Part shown: in pieces, positions 53,497 to 63,845 of the stretch | Layout: each line of letters begins with the position of its first letter | Position numbering within the stretch: the first letter of the stretch is position 1 | The notes under the pieces: generated by a model | What the model saw: the letters and a program-made list of their open reading frames with translations, nothing else | Told to the model about the DNA's origin: nothing | Database searches by the model: none | Assembly: GCA_038141525.1 (NCBI GenBank) | Contig: JAYQIF010000008.1 | Coordinates: 186,001-250,000, forward strand | Direction: 5' to 3' | DNA from: BACL21 sp038141525 | GTDB lineage: Bacteria > Bacteroidota > Bacteroidia > Flavobacteriales > Flavobacteriaceae | Length of the DNA stretch: 64,000 nucleotides | Position numbers and translations under genes: made by a program

Positions 53497-54868
53497 GCGC
53501 TTTAGATTTTTCAGAATTTAACCCCATTGACGACAAGCTCTGGAAACAACAAATCCAGTTCAATCTCAAAGGCAAAGACTACAACCAAGAGCTAATTTGG
53601 GAGAGTCCCGACGGTATACCCGTCCAACCCTTTTACACCAAAAACAAGACTCAGGCCAATCCTGTCCCTGATCTGCCCGACTCCTGGAGCAACAGTGCTC
53701 AAATTTATATGGGAAATTCTGAGGTCGTAGCACGCCTCATAAATCAAAGGCTGGATGAAGGAATTCGCCATTTTATTCTGGTTTGCGATGGCCCCTTTGA
53801 CCCTGCAGAAGTGATGAATCTGGTGGCCCATAAGTCAGTAACCCTAATGCTAGAATGTAGTTTTTTAAACGGGAGTTGGCTTAAAGAACTCATCGAGAAG
53901 GCCAAAGCCAATGATGTAACACTACATCTGAATCAAGATCCATTGCATCATTTGGCCAAAACAGGAAATTGGCCCGCCCATCCTGATAACGTGTTTAACC
54001 GCTTTACGAGGTTTTGACCAGTAAGCAAACTACAGACCCGGTACTTGGGGTGCATACACTACTTTACACCGAATCGGGGGCCAACAATACACAACAATTG
54101 GCCTATACCCTAGCCCAAGCCAATGAAACCCTCGAACAGCTGAGTCATTTTGGCGCATTACCCAAGCAACTAACGCTGAATTATGTCGTGGGTATTGGGC
54201 CCAATTACTTTTTTGAAATAGCAAAACTGCGCGCATTGCGCCTGCTCAATGAATTATTGGGGGAAATACACCAATGTACCATTCATGCACACATTACGGC
54301 CCTGCCGGCGCAGCGGTTCATGACGGTATACGATTTTAATAACAATCTTTTGCGACATAGCACAGCGATGATGGCTGCTGTCTTGGGCGGGGCTAATGTC
54401 CTGTGTAACCTGCCTTACGATCATCACTATAAAAAGAGTCATGAATTTTCTCAAGGTCTGGCGCAGAATCAGCTCTATATTTTAGAATCTGAGGTCTTTC
54501 AAGACACTAATGCCCATACGGCCAATGGGGCCTATTATATAGAACAGCTTACCGAAAAATTAGCCGATCATGCTTTGACTTTATTCAAATCAATAGAGGC
54601 CGCAGGAGGTTGGCTAAAAGCCATTAAAAATGGGACGATTCAAAGAAAAATTAAAGAACGTCACGAAAAATCTGTTCGCGCATTAGACGCTTTGGAAGCC
54701 GTAGTGGTCGGCATCAATAAATATGCCGATGCCGCGCAAAAAATGAAGGATCAAATAGAATTGTATCCTTTTCAAAAAATGAATCCGCAAAAAACTTTGG
54801 TCGCTCCCATAGTTGCCCGAAGATTAACCCAAAATATTGAATTAGAACGATTGAACCATGAACAATAA
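53493..54868 (+). CDS. mutA: Methylmalonyl-CoA mutase small subunit, frameshifted
   Basis: The non-catalytic chain of the B12 mutase that interconverts succinyl-CoA and methylmalonyl-CoA. About 458 residues after repair. N-terminal: LDFSEFNPIDDKLWKQQIQF, ELIWESPDGIPVQPFYTKN. C-terminal: VLGVHTLLYTESGANNTQQL, FEIAKLRALRLL, GGANVLCNLPYDHHYKK. It has no B12-binding domain, which is normal for small subunits of this short type. One base is missing near 54001 (restoring NRLYEVLTSKQ). It overlaps ftsB by four bases and the next gene by eleven. Confidence 0.9.
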
Positions 54869-55487
54869 ACCCTACAACTCAAAAGCCATGATGCGTCTAA
54901 AAACTTTGCTTATACCCAGTATTTTGATGCTGATTTTGACCTTAACCGCTTGTCATCAAGGTCCGGAATATCGCTATGAAGATCAGCCCAGAGTGGTCGA
55001 TTGTCCGGGTATGTCTGAAGATTTTATGCACGAGCTCCTGTACAGCTTCAGAGAGGATATTGGCGCATTTTACAACCAGTACACCGACTACATTCCAGGA
55101 TCGACAAGCTATTACTACGAGGCCTACGGCCAATACATTTATTTTGGGTTTTCCGGTACGGCGCGTTTTGACGATATCGCCTCCGAGCACAGTCGCGCTC
55201 TTCTCCAAGAGCTCAGAAAAGACAAAGATTTTTGGATTGTAAAAGACGGCCAAGAGCGGCTGAATTACAATCACCCTTACCTAAAGTGTCTTATTGATGG
55301 GGTGGCCGATGACGATTTGAGAGTGTCTTTACAAAATTTACGTCAGGCCAAATCTCTGACTCCCGAACTTATTGCCGAGACCATGAGGATCAATTTTCAA
55401 AAAGTTATAGCTGATCCAAATCTCGCCATGTATATGGCTTTAGATGGTTATTATCAACCCCTGATCAACCGCAGCGCAAAAAGATGA
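54858..55487 (+). CDS. Hypothetical lipoprotein between mutA and mutB
   Basis: 209 residues; a lipoprotein signal (ILMLILTLTAC, Cys32) follows a basic N-terminus. The start is probably the ATG at 54888 or 54891 (MMRLKTLL). The mature part is acidic and Tyr-rich (YNQYTDYIPGSTSYYYEAYG) with a helical C-terminus. I do not recognise a family. It overlaps mutA by 11 bases and mutB by four (ATGA), so the gene is embedded in the mutase operon. No B12 or CoA motif is visible, and an outer-envelope lipoprotein in this place is unexplained. Confidence 0.75.
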   Translation: MNNKPYNSKAMMRLKTLLIPSILMLILTLTACHQGPEYRYEDQPRVVDCPGMSEDFMHELLYSFREDIGAFYNQYTDYIPGSTSYYYEAYGQYIYFGFSGTARFDDIASEHSRALLQELRKDKDFWIVKDGQERLNYNHPYLKCLIDGVADDDLRVSLQNLRQAKSLTPELIAETMRINFQKVIADPNLAMYMALDGYYQPLINRSAKR

Positions 55488-57563
55488 GTCAACGCAAGGC
55501 CGTAGCACATATCAGCCTAAAAAAAGGGCAAAAATGGGAAGATTCCAAGGCGAGCCAGGATGTGGCCAAGCTCGGGTCATTCGGTGCAGGAGTACCCCCT
55601 ACTTGCGAGGGCCCTATGCCACCATGTACGTGCAAAGACCTTGGACCGTCAGACAGTATGCAGGCTTTTCAACGGCCGAGGACAGCAATACCTTTTACCG
55701 CAAAAATCTAGCAGCGGGACAAAAAGGACTCTCTGTGGCCTTTGATTTACCCACGCACAGGGGCTATGACAGCGATCACCCACGAGTAACCGGAGATGTG
55801 GGTATGGCTGGGGTAGCCATAGACAGCGTTGAGGACATGAAGATTCTCTTTGACCAAATTCCTTTGGATCAAATGAGTGTCTCAATGACCATGAATGGTG
55901 CGGTATTGCCCATTATGGCCTTTTTTATCACTGCAGCCCTGGAACAAGGCGTGCCCCTCGAGCAACTCTCTGGCACGATTCAAAATGACATCCTCAAGGA
56001 GTTCATGGTGCGCAATACCTACATTTATCCACCGGCCGCTTCGATGCGCATTATCCGGGATATTTTTAGGTACACCAGTGAACACATGCCTAAATTTAAC
56101 TCTATTTCGATTTCGGGATACCACATGCAAGAAGCTGGGGCGACGGCAGAAATAGAACTGGCTTACACTTTGGCTAATGGCTTAGAATATGTGCGTGAAG
56201 GCCTTAAGGCTGGACTAAATATTGATGATTTTGCCCCACGACTATCGTTTTTTTGGGGGATCGGCATGAATCACTTTGAAGAAATTGCCAAAATGCGCGC
56301 GGCAAGAATGCTTTGGGCTAAAATGATTAAAACCTTCGGTCCAAAAAACAATAAATCCATGGCGCTACGCACCCACTGTCAAACCAGTGGTTGGAGTTTA
56401 ACCGCGCAAGACCCGTTTAATAATGTGACGCGAACCGCTGTTGAGGCTTTAGCCGCCGTTTGTGGCGGCACCCAATCCTTGCACACCAATGCTCTGGATG
56501 AGGCCTTGGCCCTACCCACAGAATTCTCAGCCCGTATAGCGCGCAATACGCAGTTATTTTTACAACACGAAACGCAAGTGACCCGAACGGTTGACCCATG
56601 GGCTGGAAGTTTTGAACTCGAGCGCATGACCAAAGACCTCATGCAAAAAGCATGGGATTTAATTCAAGAAATTGAGGATTTGGGGGGGATGACCAAAGCC
56701 ATAGAAAATGGCTTGCCAAAATTGCGCATTGAACAAGCGGCTGCACGCAAACAAGCCCGCATTGATTCAGGAACAGAGGTCATTGTCGGGGTGAATAAGC
56801 ATCAACGCAATAGTGATGAGCCCCTGCACATTCTCAAGGTGGATCAGGCTAAAGTATTAAAGGCTCAATTGAAAAAACTAAACGAGGTCAAAAAGCAGCG
56901 CGATGAGACAGCCGTGCGCCATGCCTTGGATAATTTAACGGCAGCAGCAAAGACCAATGACCAAAATTTATTAGCTTTAGCGATAAAGGCTGCCCAGCAC
57001 AGAGCGACTTTGGGAGAAATCTCCGAGGCTTTAGTTGTAGAATTTGGCCGATATCAAGCACAAATACAAACCTTTAGCGGCGTGTATAAAAAAGAAATAA
57101 GCAACGATCCATGGTTCGAAAAAGCCCAAAAAGCGGTGCGTGAATTCGCCGAGCAAGAAGGGCGTCAACCGCGAATTATGGTGGCTAAAATGGGACAAGA
57201 CGGACATGATCGCGGGGCCAAAGTGGTGGCCACAGGTTATGCCGATTTAGGCTTTGATGTCGATGTCGGACCTTTGTTTCAGACCCCAGAAGAAACAGCA
57301 AAACAGGCGGTAGAGAATGATGCACACATACTCGGGGTGTCCTCTTTGGCAGCGGGCCATATGCGCCTGGTCCCTCAAGTAATCAAGGCTCTAGAAAACC
57401 TTGGACGCAAAGACATTATGGTTATCGTGGGGGTGTGATTCCCGAGGACGACCACAAAGCGCTTTACGAGGCCGGTGTGGTTGCCATCTATGGTCCTGGC
57501 ACTAACTTAAGCCAGGCCGCATTAGAATTGATTGAAATACTCATGGGATCAAGCCCAGAGTAA
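55484..57563 (+). CDS. mutB: Methylmalonyl-CoA mutase large subunit, two frameshifts
   Basis: The catalytic, B12-binding chain. About 693 residues after repair. Barrel: TMYVQRPWTVRQYAGFSTAE, GLSVAFDLPTHRGYDSDHPR, YIYPPAASMRIIRDIFRYTS, FNSISISGYHMQEAGATAEI, LRTHCQTSGWSLTAQDPFNN. C-terminal cobalamin domain: RIMVAKMGQDGHDRGAKVVA (the DxHxxG lower-ligand His motif), GVSSLAAGHMRLVPQ. Breaks: 55595-55599 (five C, six needed, restoring GVPPYLRGPYATM) and near 57430 (five G, six needed, restoring VIVGGVIPEDDHK); the end is at 57563. It works with mutA in propionate and branched-chain catabolism. Confidence 0.92.
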
Positions 57564-57582
57564 AACCTTTAAAATCTGAGTT

Positions 57583-58461
57583 ATGGACTATACCCAAAAA
57601 ATGATGCAAGCCGACGCGCTTAAAGGAAAAACCATTGTGGTCACCGGAGGCGGAAGTGGACTGGGTAAGGCCATGACCACCTATTTTCTGGAACTTGGGG
57701 CCAATGTGGTGATCAGTTCCCGTAATCAAGAAAAAATCGACAATACAGCCCGGGAACTCGAAGCAGAAACAGGCGGATCTGTATTGGCAGTACCCTGTGA
57801 CGTGCGCCATTACGATCAAGTTGAGGCACTAGTCAAACAAGCCAATGACACCTTCGGTTCGGTCGATATTCTGGTCAATAACGCCGCAGGTAACTTTATT
57901 TCACCGACCGAGCGCTTGTCCTCAAACGCCTTTGATACCATCATTGACATTGTTTTGAAGGGCACCAAAAACTGTACTTTGGCCTTTGGAAAGCATTGGA
58001 TCGAGCAAAAACAAACCCAAAAAGTAGTCTTAAATATAGTGACCACTTACGCTTGGACTGGCTCGGCCTATGTTGTGCCCAGCGCGACAGCCAAAGCGGG
58101 TGTATTGGCCATGACCCGTTCACTGGCTGTGGAATGGGCCAAATACGGCATGCGTTTTAACGCCATCGCGCCAGGGCCTTTCCCGACCAAAGGTGCCTGG
58201 GACCGACTACTTCCGGGAAACCTCAAAGAACAATTTGACCTGGCCAAAAAGGTCCCACTCAAACGCGTCGGGGCCCATCAGGAATTGGCCAATTTGGCCG
58301 CCTATCTCGTCTCTGACTTTTCGGCCTACATCAATGGTGAGGTCATCACCATAGACGGCGGCGAGTGGCTCAAAGGGGCCGGCCAATTCAACTTATTGGA
58401 AGACATACCTGAAGAACTTTGGGATATGTTAGAGGCCATGATTCGCGCCAAAAAAAGCTGA
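57583..58461 (+). CDS. SDR oxidoreductase, 2,4-dienoyl-CoA reductase-like
   Basis: 292 residues. Rossmann motif VVTGGGSGLGKAMTTYFLEL (about 20-39), CDVRHYD, and VNNAAGNFISPTERLS. This last string (NNAAGNFISP) and the catalytic Lys in SATAKAGVLAMTRSLAVEW match 2,4-dienoyl-CoA reductases of the DECR type, which use a shifted Tyr. Role: reduction of polyunsaturated acyl-CoA in beta-oxidation. Position right after mutB fits an acyl-CoA theme. NADPH preference is inferred from the family. Confidence 0.85.
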   Translation: MDYTQKMMQADALKGKTIVVTGGGSGLGKAMTTYFLELGANVVISSRNQEKIDNTARELEAETGGSVLAVPCDVRHYDQVEALVKQANDTFGSVDILVNNAAGNFISPTERLSSNAFDTIIDIVLKGTKNCTLAFGKHWIEQKQTQKVVLNIVTTYAWTGSAYVVPSATAKAGVLAMTRSLAVEWAKYGMRFNAIAPGPFPTKGAWDRLLPGNLKEQFDLAKKVPLKRVGAHQELANLAAYLVSDFSAYINGEVITIDGGEWLKGAGQFNLLEDIPEELWDMLEAMIRAKKS

Positions 58462-58546
58462 GCTTTGTTGACTTGTTGTTAACAAATACAATTTCGTGTG
58501 CGGTTTATTAGTTGTATTTTTAAGTTCAAATCTGTCTGCTCTTTTT

Positions 58547-59311
58547 ATGGGTAAAATAATTGCCATAGCCAATCAAAAAGGAGGGGTTGGAAAGACCACC
58601 ACCTCTGTCAATCTCGCTGCCTCTCTGGGTGTTTTGGAAAAAAAGGTCCTGCTGATCGACGCAGATCCTCAAGCCAATGCTACTTCGGGACTTGGTGTTG
58701 ATGTGACGCCCTCCACCTCAGGAACCTATCAGCTACTCGAGCACACAGCCTCGGCCAAAGAGTGTGTGGTGGGTACTAGTTCCCCCAACCTATGGGTAAT
58801 CCCAGCGCATATAGATCTCGTGGCCATCGAAATTGAACTCGTGGACAAAGAATCTCGAGAATACATGCTGCGTGAGGCTCTAAAACCCATCAAAGAAGAA
58901 TACGACTATATTTTAATTGATTGTGCCCCAAGCCTCGGGCTTTTGACGTTGAATGCTTTGACGGCGGCGGATTCGGTGATGATCCCCATTCAATGTGAAT
59001 ATTTTGCTCTGGAAGGTTTGGGTAAACTTCTCAATACCATTAAAAGTGTTCAAAAATTACACAACACAGAACTGGATATTGAAGGATTGCTCCTCACCAT
59101 GTATGACTCACGTTTGAGCCTCTCGAATCAAGTGGTCGATGAGGTAAAGAAGCATTTTGAAGAGATGGTCTTTGAGACTATTATTCAGCGGAATGTACGC
59201 TTAGGGGAAGCACCCAGTTACGGAGAAAGTATTATCAGTTATGACGCAGGAAGTACCGGAGCAAACAATTATCTACACTTGGCACACGAATTAATCGAAA
59301 AAAATCGTTAA
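58547..59311 (+). CDS. parA: ParA family chromosome-partition ATPase
   Basis: 254 residues from the ATG at 58547 (MGKIIAIANQKGGVGKTTTS). A deviant Walker A KGGVGKTT with signature Lys, Walker A' LLIDADPQANAT, and Walker B DYILIDCAPSLGLLT. With ParB it moves origin regions apart. It is seven bases before parB. I saw no good parS site in the window. Confidence 0.95.
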   Translation: MGKIIAIANQKGGVGKTTTSVNLAASLGVLEKKVLLIDADPQANATSGLGVDVTPSTSGTYQLLEHTASAKECVVGTSSPNLWVIPAHIDLVAIEIELVDKESREYMLREALKPIKEEYDYILIDCAPSLGLLTLNALTAADSVMIPIQCEYFALEGLGKLLNTIKSVQKLHNTELDIEGLLLTMYDSRLSLSNQVVDEVKKHFEEMVFETIIQRNVRLGEAPSYGESIISYDAGSTGANNYLHLAHELIEKNR

Positions 59312-59317
59312 CCCATC

Positions 59318-60190
59318 ATGGCAAAAGCAATCAAAAAACAAGCCCTTGGTCGTGGACTTTCAGCACTCTTAAACGATGAGAGTGCTTCCTCAAGTAATTC
59401 AGCTAAATCCGCCGCTGGGTTTGTAAACTTAAGCCTGGGTCAGATCAAGGTTAATCCTTATCAACCGCGTACTCGATTTACTGAGACCGCCCTTAAAGAG
59501 CTTGAGAATTCAATAAAATCATTGGGCCTAATTCAACCGATCACGGTGCGTGAAACTGAGCAAGGACATTACGAACTGGTCAGTGGAGAACGGCGCTACC
59601 GAGCCTCTAAAAACATTGGACTCAAAGAAATTCCTGCCTATATCCGCTCGGCCAATGACCAGGAACTCTTGGAAATGGCTTTGGTAGAAAATATTCAGCG
59701 TCAAGATCTGGATCCCATCGAAATTGCCCTCACTTATCAGCGACTTCTCGAGGATGTTTCTCTTTCGGTCAGTGCCCTCGGCGACCGTTTGGGTAAGGAC
59801 CGTACGACGGTGACTAATTATCTGCGCCTACTAAAATTAGATCCACTAATTCAATCAGGAATGCGCGATGGTTTTATTTCTATGGGGCACGGCCGAAGTT
59901 TGATCAACGTTGACGATCTGACGGATCAGTTAGCGATATATGAAGAAATTTTAGACAAAAAACTCTCTGTACGCCAAACTGAGGAGCGGGTAAAGGCGCT
60001 TAAGGAAGGAAAACGCAGTACCCCAAAAACCAGTAAAGCTCGTCCTGATAAAGATGCAGAATTGTCGCGAATCCTTGAGGTGCCCGTCACTGTTCGAAGT
60101 AACGCTAAAGGCGCCGGTATGCTTCAGATCAAATTCAAAAATCAAAAGGAACTCGACGCTTTGCGTAAAAAACTCTCGGGTGAACACTAA
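59318..60190 (+). CDS. parB: ParB/RepB/Spo0J family partition protein
   Basis: 290 residues. The N-terminal basic segment KKQALGRGLSALL, then the CTPase domain (KVNPYQPRTRFTETALKELE; SGERRYRASKNIGLKEIPAY with the GERR(Y)RA CTP motif; MALVENIQRQDLDPIEIALT). The helix-turn-helix SALGDRLGKDRTTVTNYLRL and a C-terminal dimer domain follow. It binds parS as a CTP-loaded clamp. It is overlapped by the next gene's GTG. Confidence 0.95.
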   Translation: MAKAIKKQALGRGLSALLNDESASSSNSAKSAAGFVNLSLGQIKVNPYQPRTRFTETALKELENSIKSLGLIQPITVRETEQGHYELVSGERRYRASKNIGLKEIPAYIRSANDQELLEMALVENIQRQDLDPIEIALTYQRLLEDVSLSVSALGDRLGKDRTTVTNYLRLLKLDPLIQSGMRDGFISMGHGRSLINVDDLTDQLAIYEEILDKKLSVRQTEERVKALKEGKRSTPKTSKARPDKDAELSRILEVPVTVRSNAKGAGMLQIKFKNQKELDALRKKLSGEH

Positions 60191-60807
60191 CCAATATATC
60201 GGCCTGATTATTTTAGCTTTTTGGGCCTTTGGCCCAGGGGCATTAGCTCAGGATCGTGGGAATGCAGCAGCGGATCCGGAGACCGAGATGACCGCGAAAG
60301 CTGAGTGATGACTGATCCAGAGAGGCCGCTAAAGCTGAGGCTTCAACGAAACAAGAACCCTATAACCCCTTGGCTCCTGCAAAAGCTGCTTTTTATTCTG
60401 GGGTGCTTCCCGGACTAGGACAGGCCTACAATAAAAAATACTGGAAAATACCCATAGTGTATGGCGGAATTGCTGCCGGAGTATACTTCTATCAGCGCAA
60501 TACAGAGGATTACAACCGATTTCGAGATGCCTATAAGCGGCGTTTGGCGGGTTATCAAGATGACGAATTTCAGGGCGTCTCTGACGCCCGGCTGCGTGAT
60601 GCGCAAAAAACAGCAGGACGTAATCGCGATGTGAGTTTGGCCATGGCCATCGGAGTTTATTTACTCAATATTTTAGACGCCAATGTCGACGCGCATTTAT
60701 TGCGCTATAACCTAAACGAAGATCTGAGTCTGCGCCCTAAATTTCATTATCAATCTGGTTTTAGACCCAGCACCTATGGACTTTCACTAAATATTTCACT
60801 GCCATGA
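60180..60807 (+). CDS. DUF5683 membrane protein, broken in its linker
   Basis: The frame starts with a GTG at 60180 inside parB: a signal sequence (YIGLIILAFWAFGPGALAQ), then an Ala/Glu-rich linker. Stop codons in all frames around 60300-60320 need two or more indels to bridge to the C-terminal frame (NPLAPAKAAFYSGVLPGLGQ, YNKKYWKIPIVYGGIAAGVY, YLLNILDANVDAHLLRYNLN), which is DUF5683. The family is conserved between parB and dapB in Flavobacteria. The linker holds two similar stretches (60282-60298 and 60324-60341, both reading AKAE-like), so copy slippage is possible. The function is unknown. Confidence 0.78.
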
Positions 60808-61517
60808 AAATTGCACTTTTAGGTTACGGAAAAATGGGGCGCGTCATTGAATCCCTCGCCTTAGAGGCGGGTCATCAAATTGTCTTTAAAAGTACCAGTG
60901 AGGCAAGTGAAGGCCGTCTTGACGCTGCCGATGTTGCCATTGAGTTCTCCACGCCAGAGGCCGCTGCGAATAACCTCAAGCTATGTTTTGAAAAACAAAT
61001 TCCCGTGGTTTGCGGCACTACCGCATGGCTTGATCGTTGGGATGAGGTTGTGACCTATTGCACTAAGCACCGAGGAGCCCTTGTTTATGCGTCAAATTTT
61101 AGCGTCGGTGTGCAGATCTTTTTTGAAATGCAAAGACATTTATCTCAGATCATGAGCCGACACCCACAATATAAAGTGTCCATACAGGAGCGTCATCACA
61201 CCCAAAAAAAAGATGCCCCAAGTGGCACGGCGATCAGCCTTGCTGAAATCACTATGGCATCTTCAAAGCACAAAAATTGGGTTTTAGGACCGGCGAGCTC
61301 CGACGATGAATTACCCATAGAGGCCATAAGACAGCCCGATACCCCAGGGACTCATACCATTTATTACCAAAGTCCGATAGACCAAATCACGATAGAACAC
61401 AAAGCCCATTCTCGAGAGGGTTTTGCCAGTGGCGCCCTATTGGCCGCCCAATGGATCGCGGGTAAAATCGGAATATTTTCAATGAAAGATGTCTTACATT
61501 TGTCAGACAAAAAATAG
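60804..61517 (+). CDS. dapB: 4-hydroxy-tetrahydrodipicolinate reductase
   Basis: 237 residues. Lysine/diaminopimelate pathway. N-terminal LLGYGKMGRVIE Rossmann motif, VAIEFSTPEAA, VCGTTAWLD; the catalytic ERHHTQKKDAPSGTAISLAE with His-His and Lys. The short form without the usual E(L)HH insertion is typical of Bacteroidetes. The ATG overlaps the DUF5683 stop by four bases (ATGA). Confidence 0.95.
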   Translation: MKIALLGYGKMGRVIESLALEAGHQIVFKSTSEASEGRLDAADVAIEFSTPEAAANNLKLCFEKQIPVVCGTTAWLDRWDEVVTYCTKHRGALVYASNFSVGVQIFFEMQRHLSQIMSRHPQYKVSIQERHHTQKKDAPSGTAISLAEITMASSKHKNWVLGPASSDDELPIEAIRQPDTPGTHTIYYQSPIDQITIEHKAHSREGFASGALLAAQWIAGKIGIFSMKDVLHLSDKK

Positions 61518-61534
61518 CAGTAAAAGATATTATT

Positions 61535-63148
61535 ATGACGCTTACCCAATGGTTAATTTTTTTAGGCCTGATTCATGTAATCCATTTTTTGGGTACTTGG
61601 AAAATGTATAAAGCAGCAGGCTTTGCCCCTGCGACAGCGCTTATCCCTATTTATAACGCCATTGTTTTGATGCGCATCATCAATCGCCCAAAATGGTGGG
61701 TGGTGCTAATGTATATCCCCATCATCAATCTGATTATGCTGCCTGTGGTTTGGGTAGAAACCATGCGTAGTTTTGGGTTTAACCAGCGCTCACAAAATGC
61801 TCTTGCCGTTCTGACCCTAGGTTTTTATTTATTTTACATCAACTATACGCAAACCCTAAACCACAAGAAGGACCGCAGTCTTATGCCGCGCAGCTCTGCC
61901 GGTGAATGGGTCAGCAGTATTTTATTTGCTGTAGTCGCAGCAACCCTGGTGCATACCTATTTTATGCAACCCTTTACCATTCCTTCTTCCTCACTTGAAA
62001 AAACACTCCTAGTAGGTGACTATTTGTTTGTGAGTAAATTTCATTACGGGGCGAGAACACCGATGACTAGCGTTGCATTGCCTATGGTCCACGACACAAT
62101 TCCTTTTGTGGGCACTAAATCGTATTTAAGCACACCGCAACTCCCCTACTTCAGAATACCTGGTTTTCAAGACATTAAACGCAACGATATCGTGGTGTTT
62201 AACTGGCCGGTCGATACCCTGGTGGATATTCGCCCCGGTTTTATGCGCGGCAGCGTACAAAAACCCATTGACAAAAAATCAAATTATGTCAAGCGTTGCG
62301 TGGGTGTACCTGGTGATTCGCTCTCAGTTGTCGATGGTTATGTGTACATCAATGGACAACAAAATGATCTGCCAGATCGTGCAAAGATTCAATTCGTTTA
62401 CGAGGTCGTTTCCAAAAAACCCTTGATCAGAGTCGAACGTGGAGGCCGCGTTTATAACGAGCCAAATCCGGTCATTTATGATCGGTTTAAAATTTCGGAC
62501 ATCAGTTTTGCAGGCATGGATCAGTCCACGGGACTGATCAAACAGCGCGCTCATATGAGTGAGGCCGTTGCCAGTCGGCTGGAGTCCCTGAGTGATGTGG
62601 TGTCTGTAACCAAGTTAAAGAAACGTGCCGGTAATTTCGACAGATCCGTATTCCCCTACAGCGTGGATTACGCCAACAACAACGACTATTTTGGCCCGAT
62701 TTATATCCCGGAAGCGGGGAAAAAAGTGACGATTACCCCAAAAACACTACCCCTTTATCGCAGAATCATTGAAGTTTATGAAGGGAGTGAGCTAGGCATT
62801 ACTCAGGCCACCGAGATTAGTGGCGACCAAGTTCTACTCAACGGCACCCCGATTAACGAATACACGTTTAAAATGAATTATTACTGGCTCATGGGAGACA
62901 ATCGCGATAATTCTCAAGATGCCCGAAGCTGGGGCTTTGTTCCCGAAAACCACGTTATTGGTAAACCTGTCTTCATCTGGCTAAGCCTTGATGCCAACAA
63001 AAAAGGATTGAGTAAAATCAGATGGGAACGCATGTTCACCACAGTCGGGGGATCGGGAGCACCTAAATCTTATCTTTCTTATTTCTTGATTGCTTTGGCC
63101 GGCTATTACGGCTGGGATTTCTGGCGAAAACGCAAAAAGAAAAAATAA
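61535..63148 (+). CDS. lepB: Signal peptidase I (long Bacteroidetes form)
   Basis: 537 residues. About four N-terminal membrane helices (DUF5684-like, 1-105) come before the peptidase. Catalytic Ser153 in FTIPSSSLEKTL, catalytic Lys253 in NYVKRCVGVPGDSL, and the C-terminal box YYWLMGDNRDNSQDARSWGF with VPENHVIGKPVF. A large insertion separates boxes C and E (about 275-440), as in other members of the group. It removes signal peptides at the outer face of the inner membrane; several substrates are encoded in this window. The last gene of the parA-to-lepB run. Confidence 0.93.
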   Translation: MTLTQWLIFLGLIHVIHFLGTWKMYKAAGFAPATALIPIYNAIVLMRIINRPKWWVVLMYIPIINLIMLPVVWVETMRSFGFNQRSQNALAVLTLGFYLFYINYTQTLNHKKDRSLMPRSSAGEWVSSILFAVVAATLVHTYFMQPFTIPSSSLEKTLLVGDYLFVSKFHYGARTPMTSVALPMVHDTIPFVGTKSYLSTPQLPYFRIPGFQDIKRNDIVVFNWPVDTLVDIRPGFMRGSVQKPIDKKSNYVKRCVGVPGDSLSVVDGYVYINGQQNDLPDRAKIQFVYEVVSKKPLIRVERGGRVYNEPNPVIYDRFKISDISFAGMDQSTGLIKQRAHMSEAVASRLESLSDVVSVTKLKKRAGNFDRSVFPYSVDYANNNDYFGPIYIPEAGKKVTITPKTLPLYRRIIEVYEGSELGITQATEISGDQVLLNGTPINEYTFKMNYYWLMGDNRDNSQDARSWGFVPENHVIGKPVFIWLSLDANKKGLSKIRWERMFTTVGGSGAPKSYLSYFLIALAGYYGWDFWRKRKKKK

Positions 63149-63179
63149 TTGCAGCACGCTCAAAGCATTTTAAGCCATT

Positions 63180-63803
63180 TTGGATTTATTCATCCCCACA
63201 TATTTTCCTGACCTACTGCAAATGTCGGCGATGGTGCGCAGTGATAAAGTCGTTTTTGAAGTCTGCGATAACAATCAAAAACAAACCATGCGTAACCGTA
63301 AGTACATCACTCATGCACAAGGCAACTTGCCGTAGTTTGTCCCGATAAAACACAATAAAAGCCGTGGGCGACAAAAAACTAAGAAAGTACAGAGCGAAAG
63401 CGCTTTTGGATGGGCATCAAATCATTGGAAGTCCATTCAGACGGCCTATCGTACGGCCCCATTTTTTGAATTTTACGAAGATGATTTGGCGGATCTGTTC
63501 AATTCAGAATCGGTTTTTTTACAACAGCACAACCTGAAAATCATAGCGCGAATAATGGAACTCATCGGTAAAGATTTTAGCTATACCCAGACAAAGACTT
63601 ATGAGGTGGACTTTTCAGGTAACGACTGGCGACAATACGCAGAGCGTAAACGCAATAGGCCCACTAATTTTCCCGAGTACATTCAAGTCTTTCAAAGTTA
63701 TCACGACTTTATTCCAAATTGTTCAGTGCTGGACGCGCTATTCAACTTAGGCCCCCAAACCCTTCAATATCTCGAAGATATCCCTTTGGACGACTTATCT
63801 TAA
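63180..63803 (+). CDS. WbqC family protein with an in-frame TAG
   Basis: The frame runs from a TTG at 63180 (LDLFIPTYFPDLLQMSAMVR) through SDKVVFEVCDNNQKQTMRNR and then meets TAG at 63333-63335. Without any shift it continues FVPIKHNKSRGRQKTKKVQS, NHWKSIQTAYRTAPFFEFYE and on to the stop at 63803. So this is one substitution or an odd codon, not a frameshift. WbqC-like proteins are linked to glycan/O-antigen loci and some members to sugar N-acylation; the role here is unknown. About 207 residues. The start codon is unusual (TTG or ATT). Confidence 0.75.
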
Positions 63804-63845
63804 TTGGATGGCAAAATCATATAGTTTTGCCCTCAAGCTTTGTAC

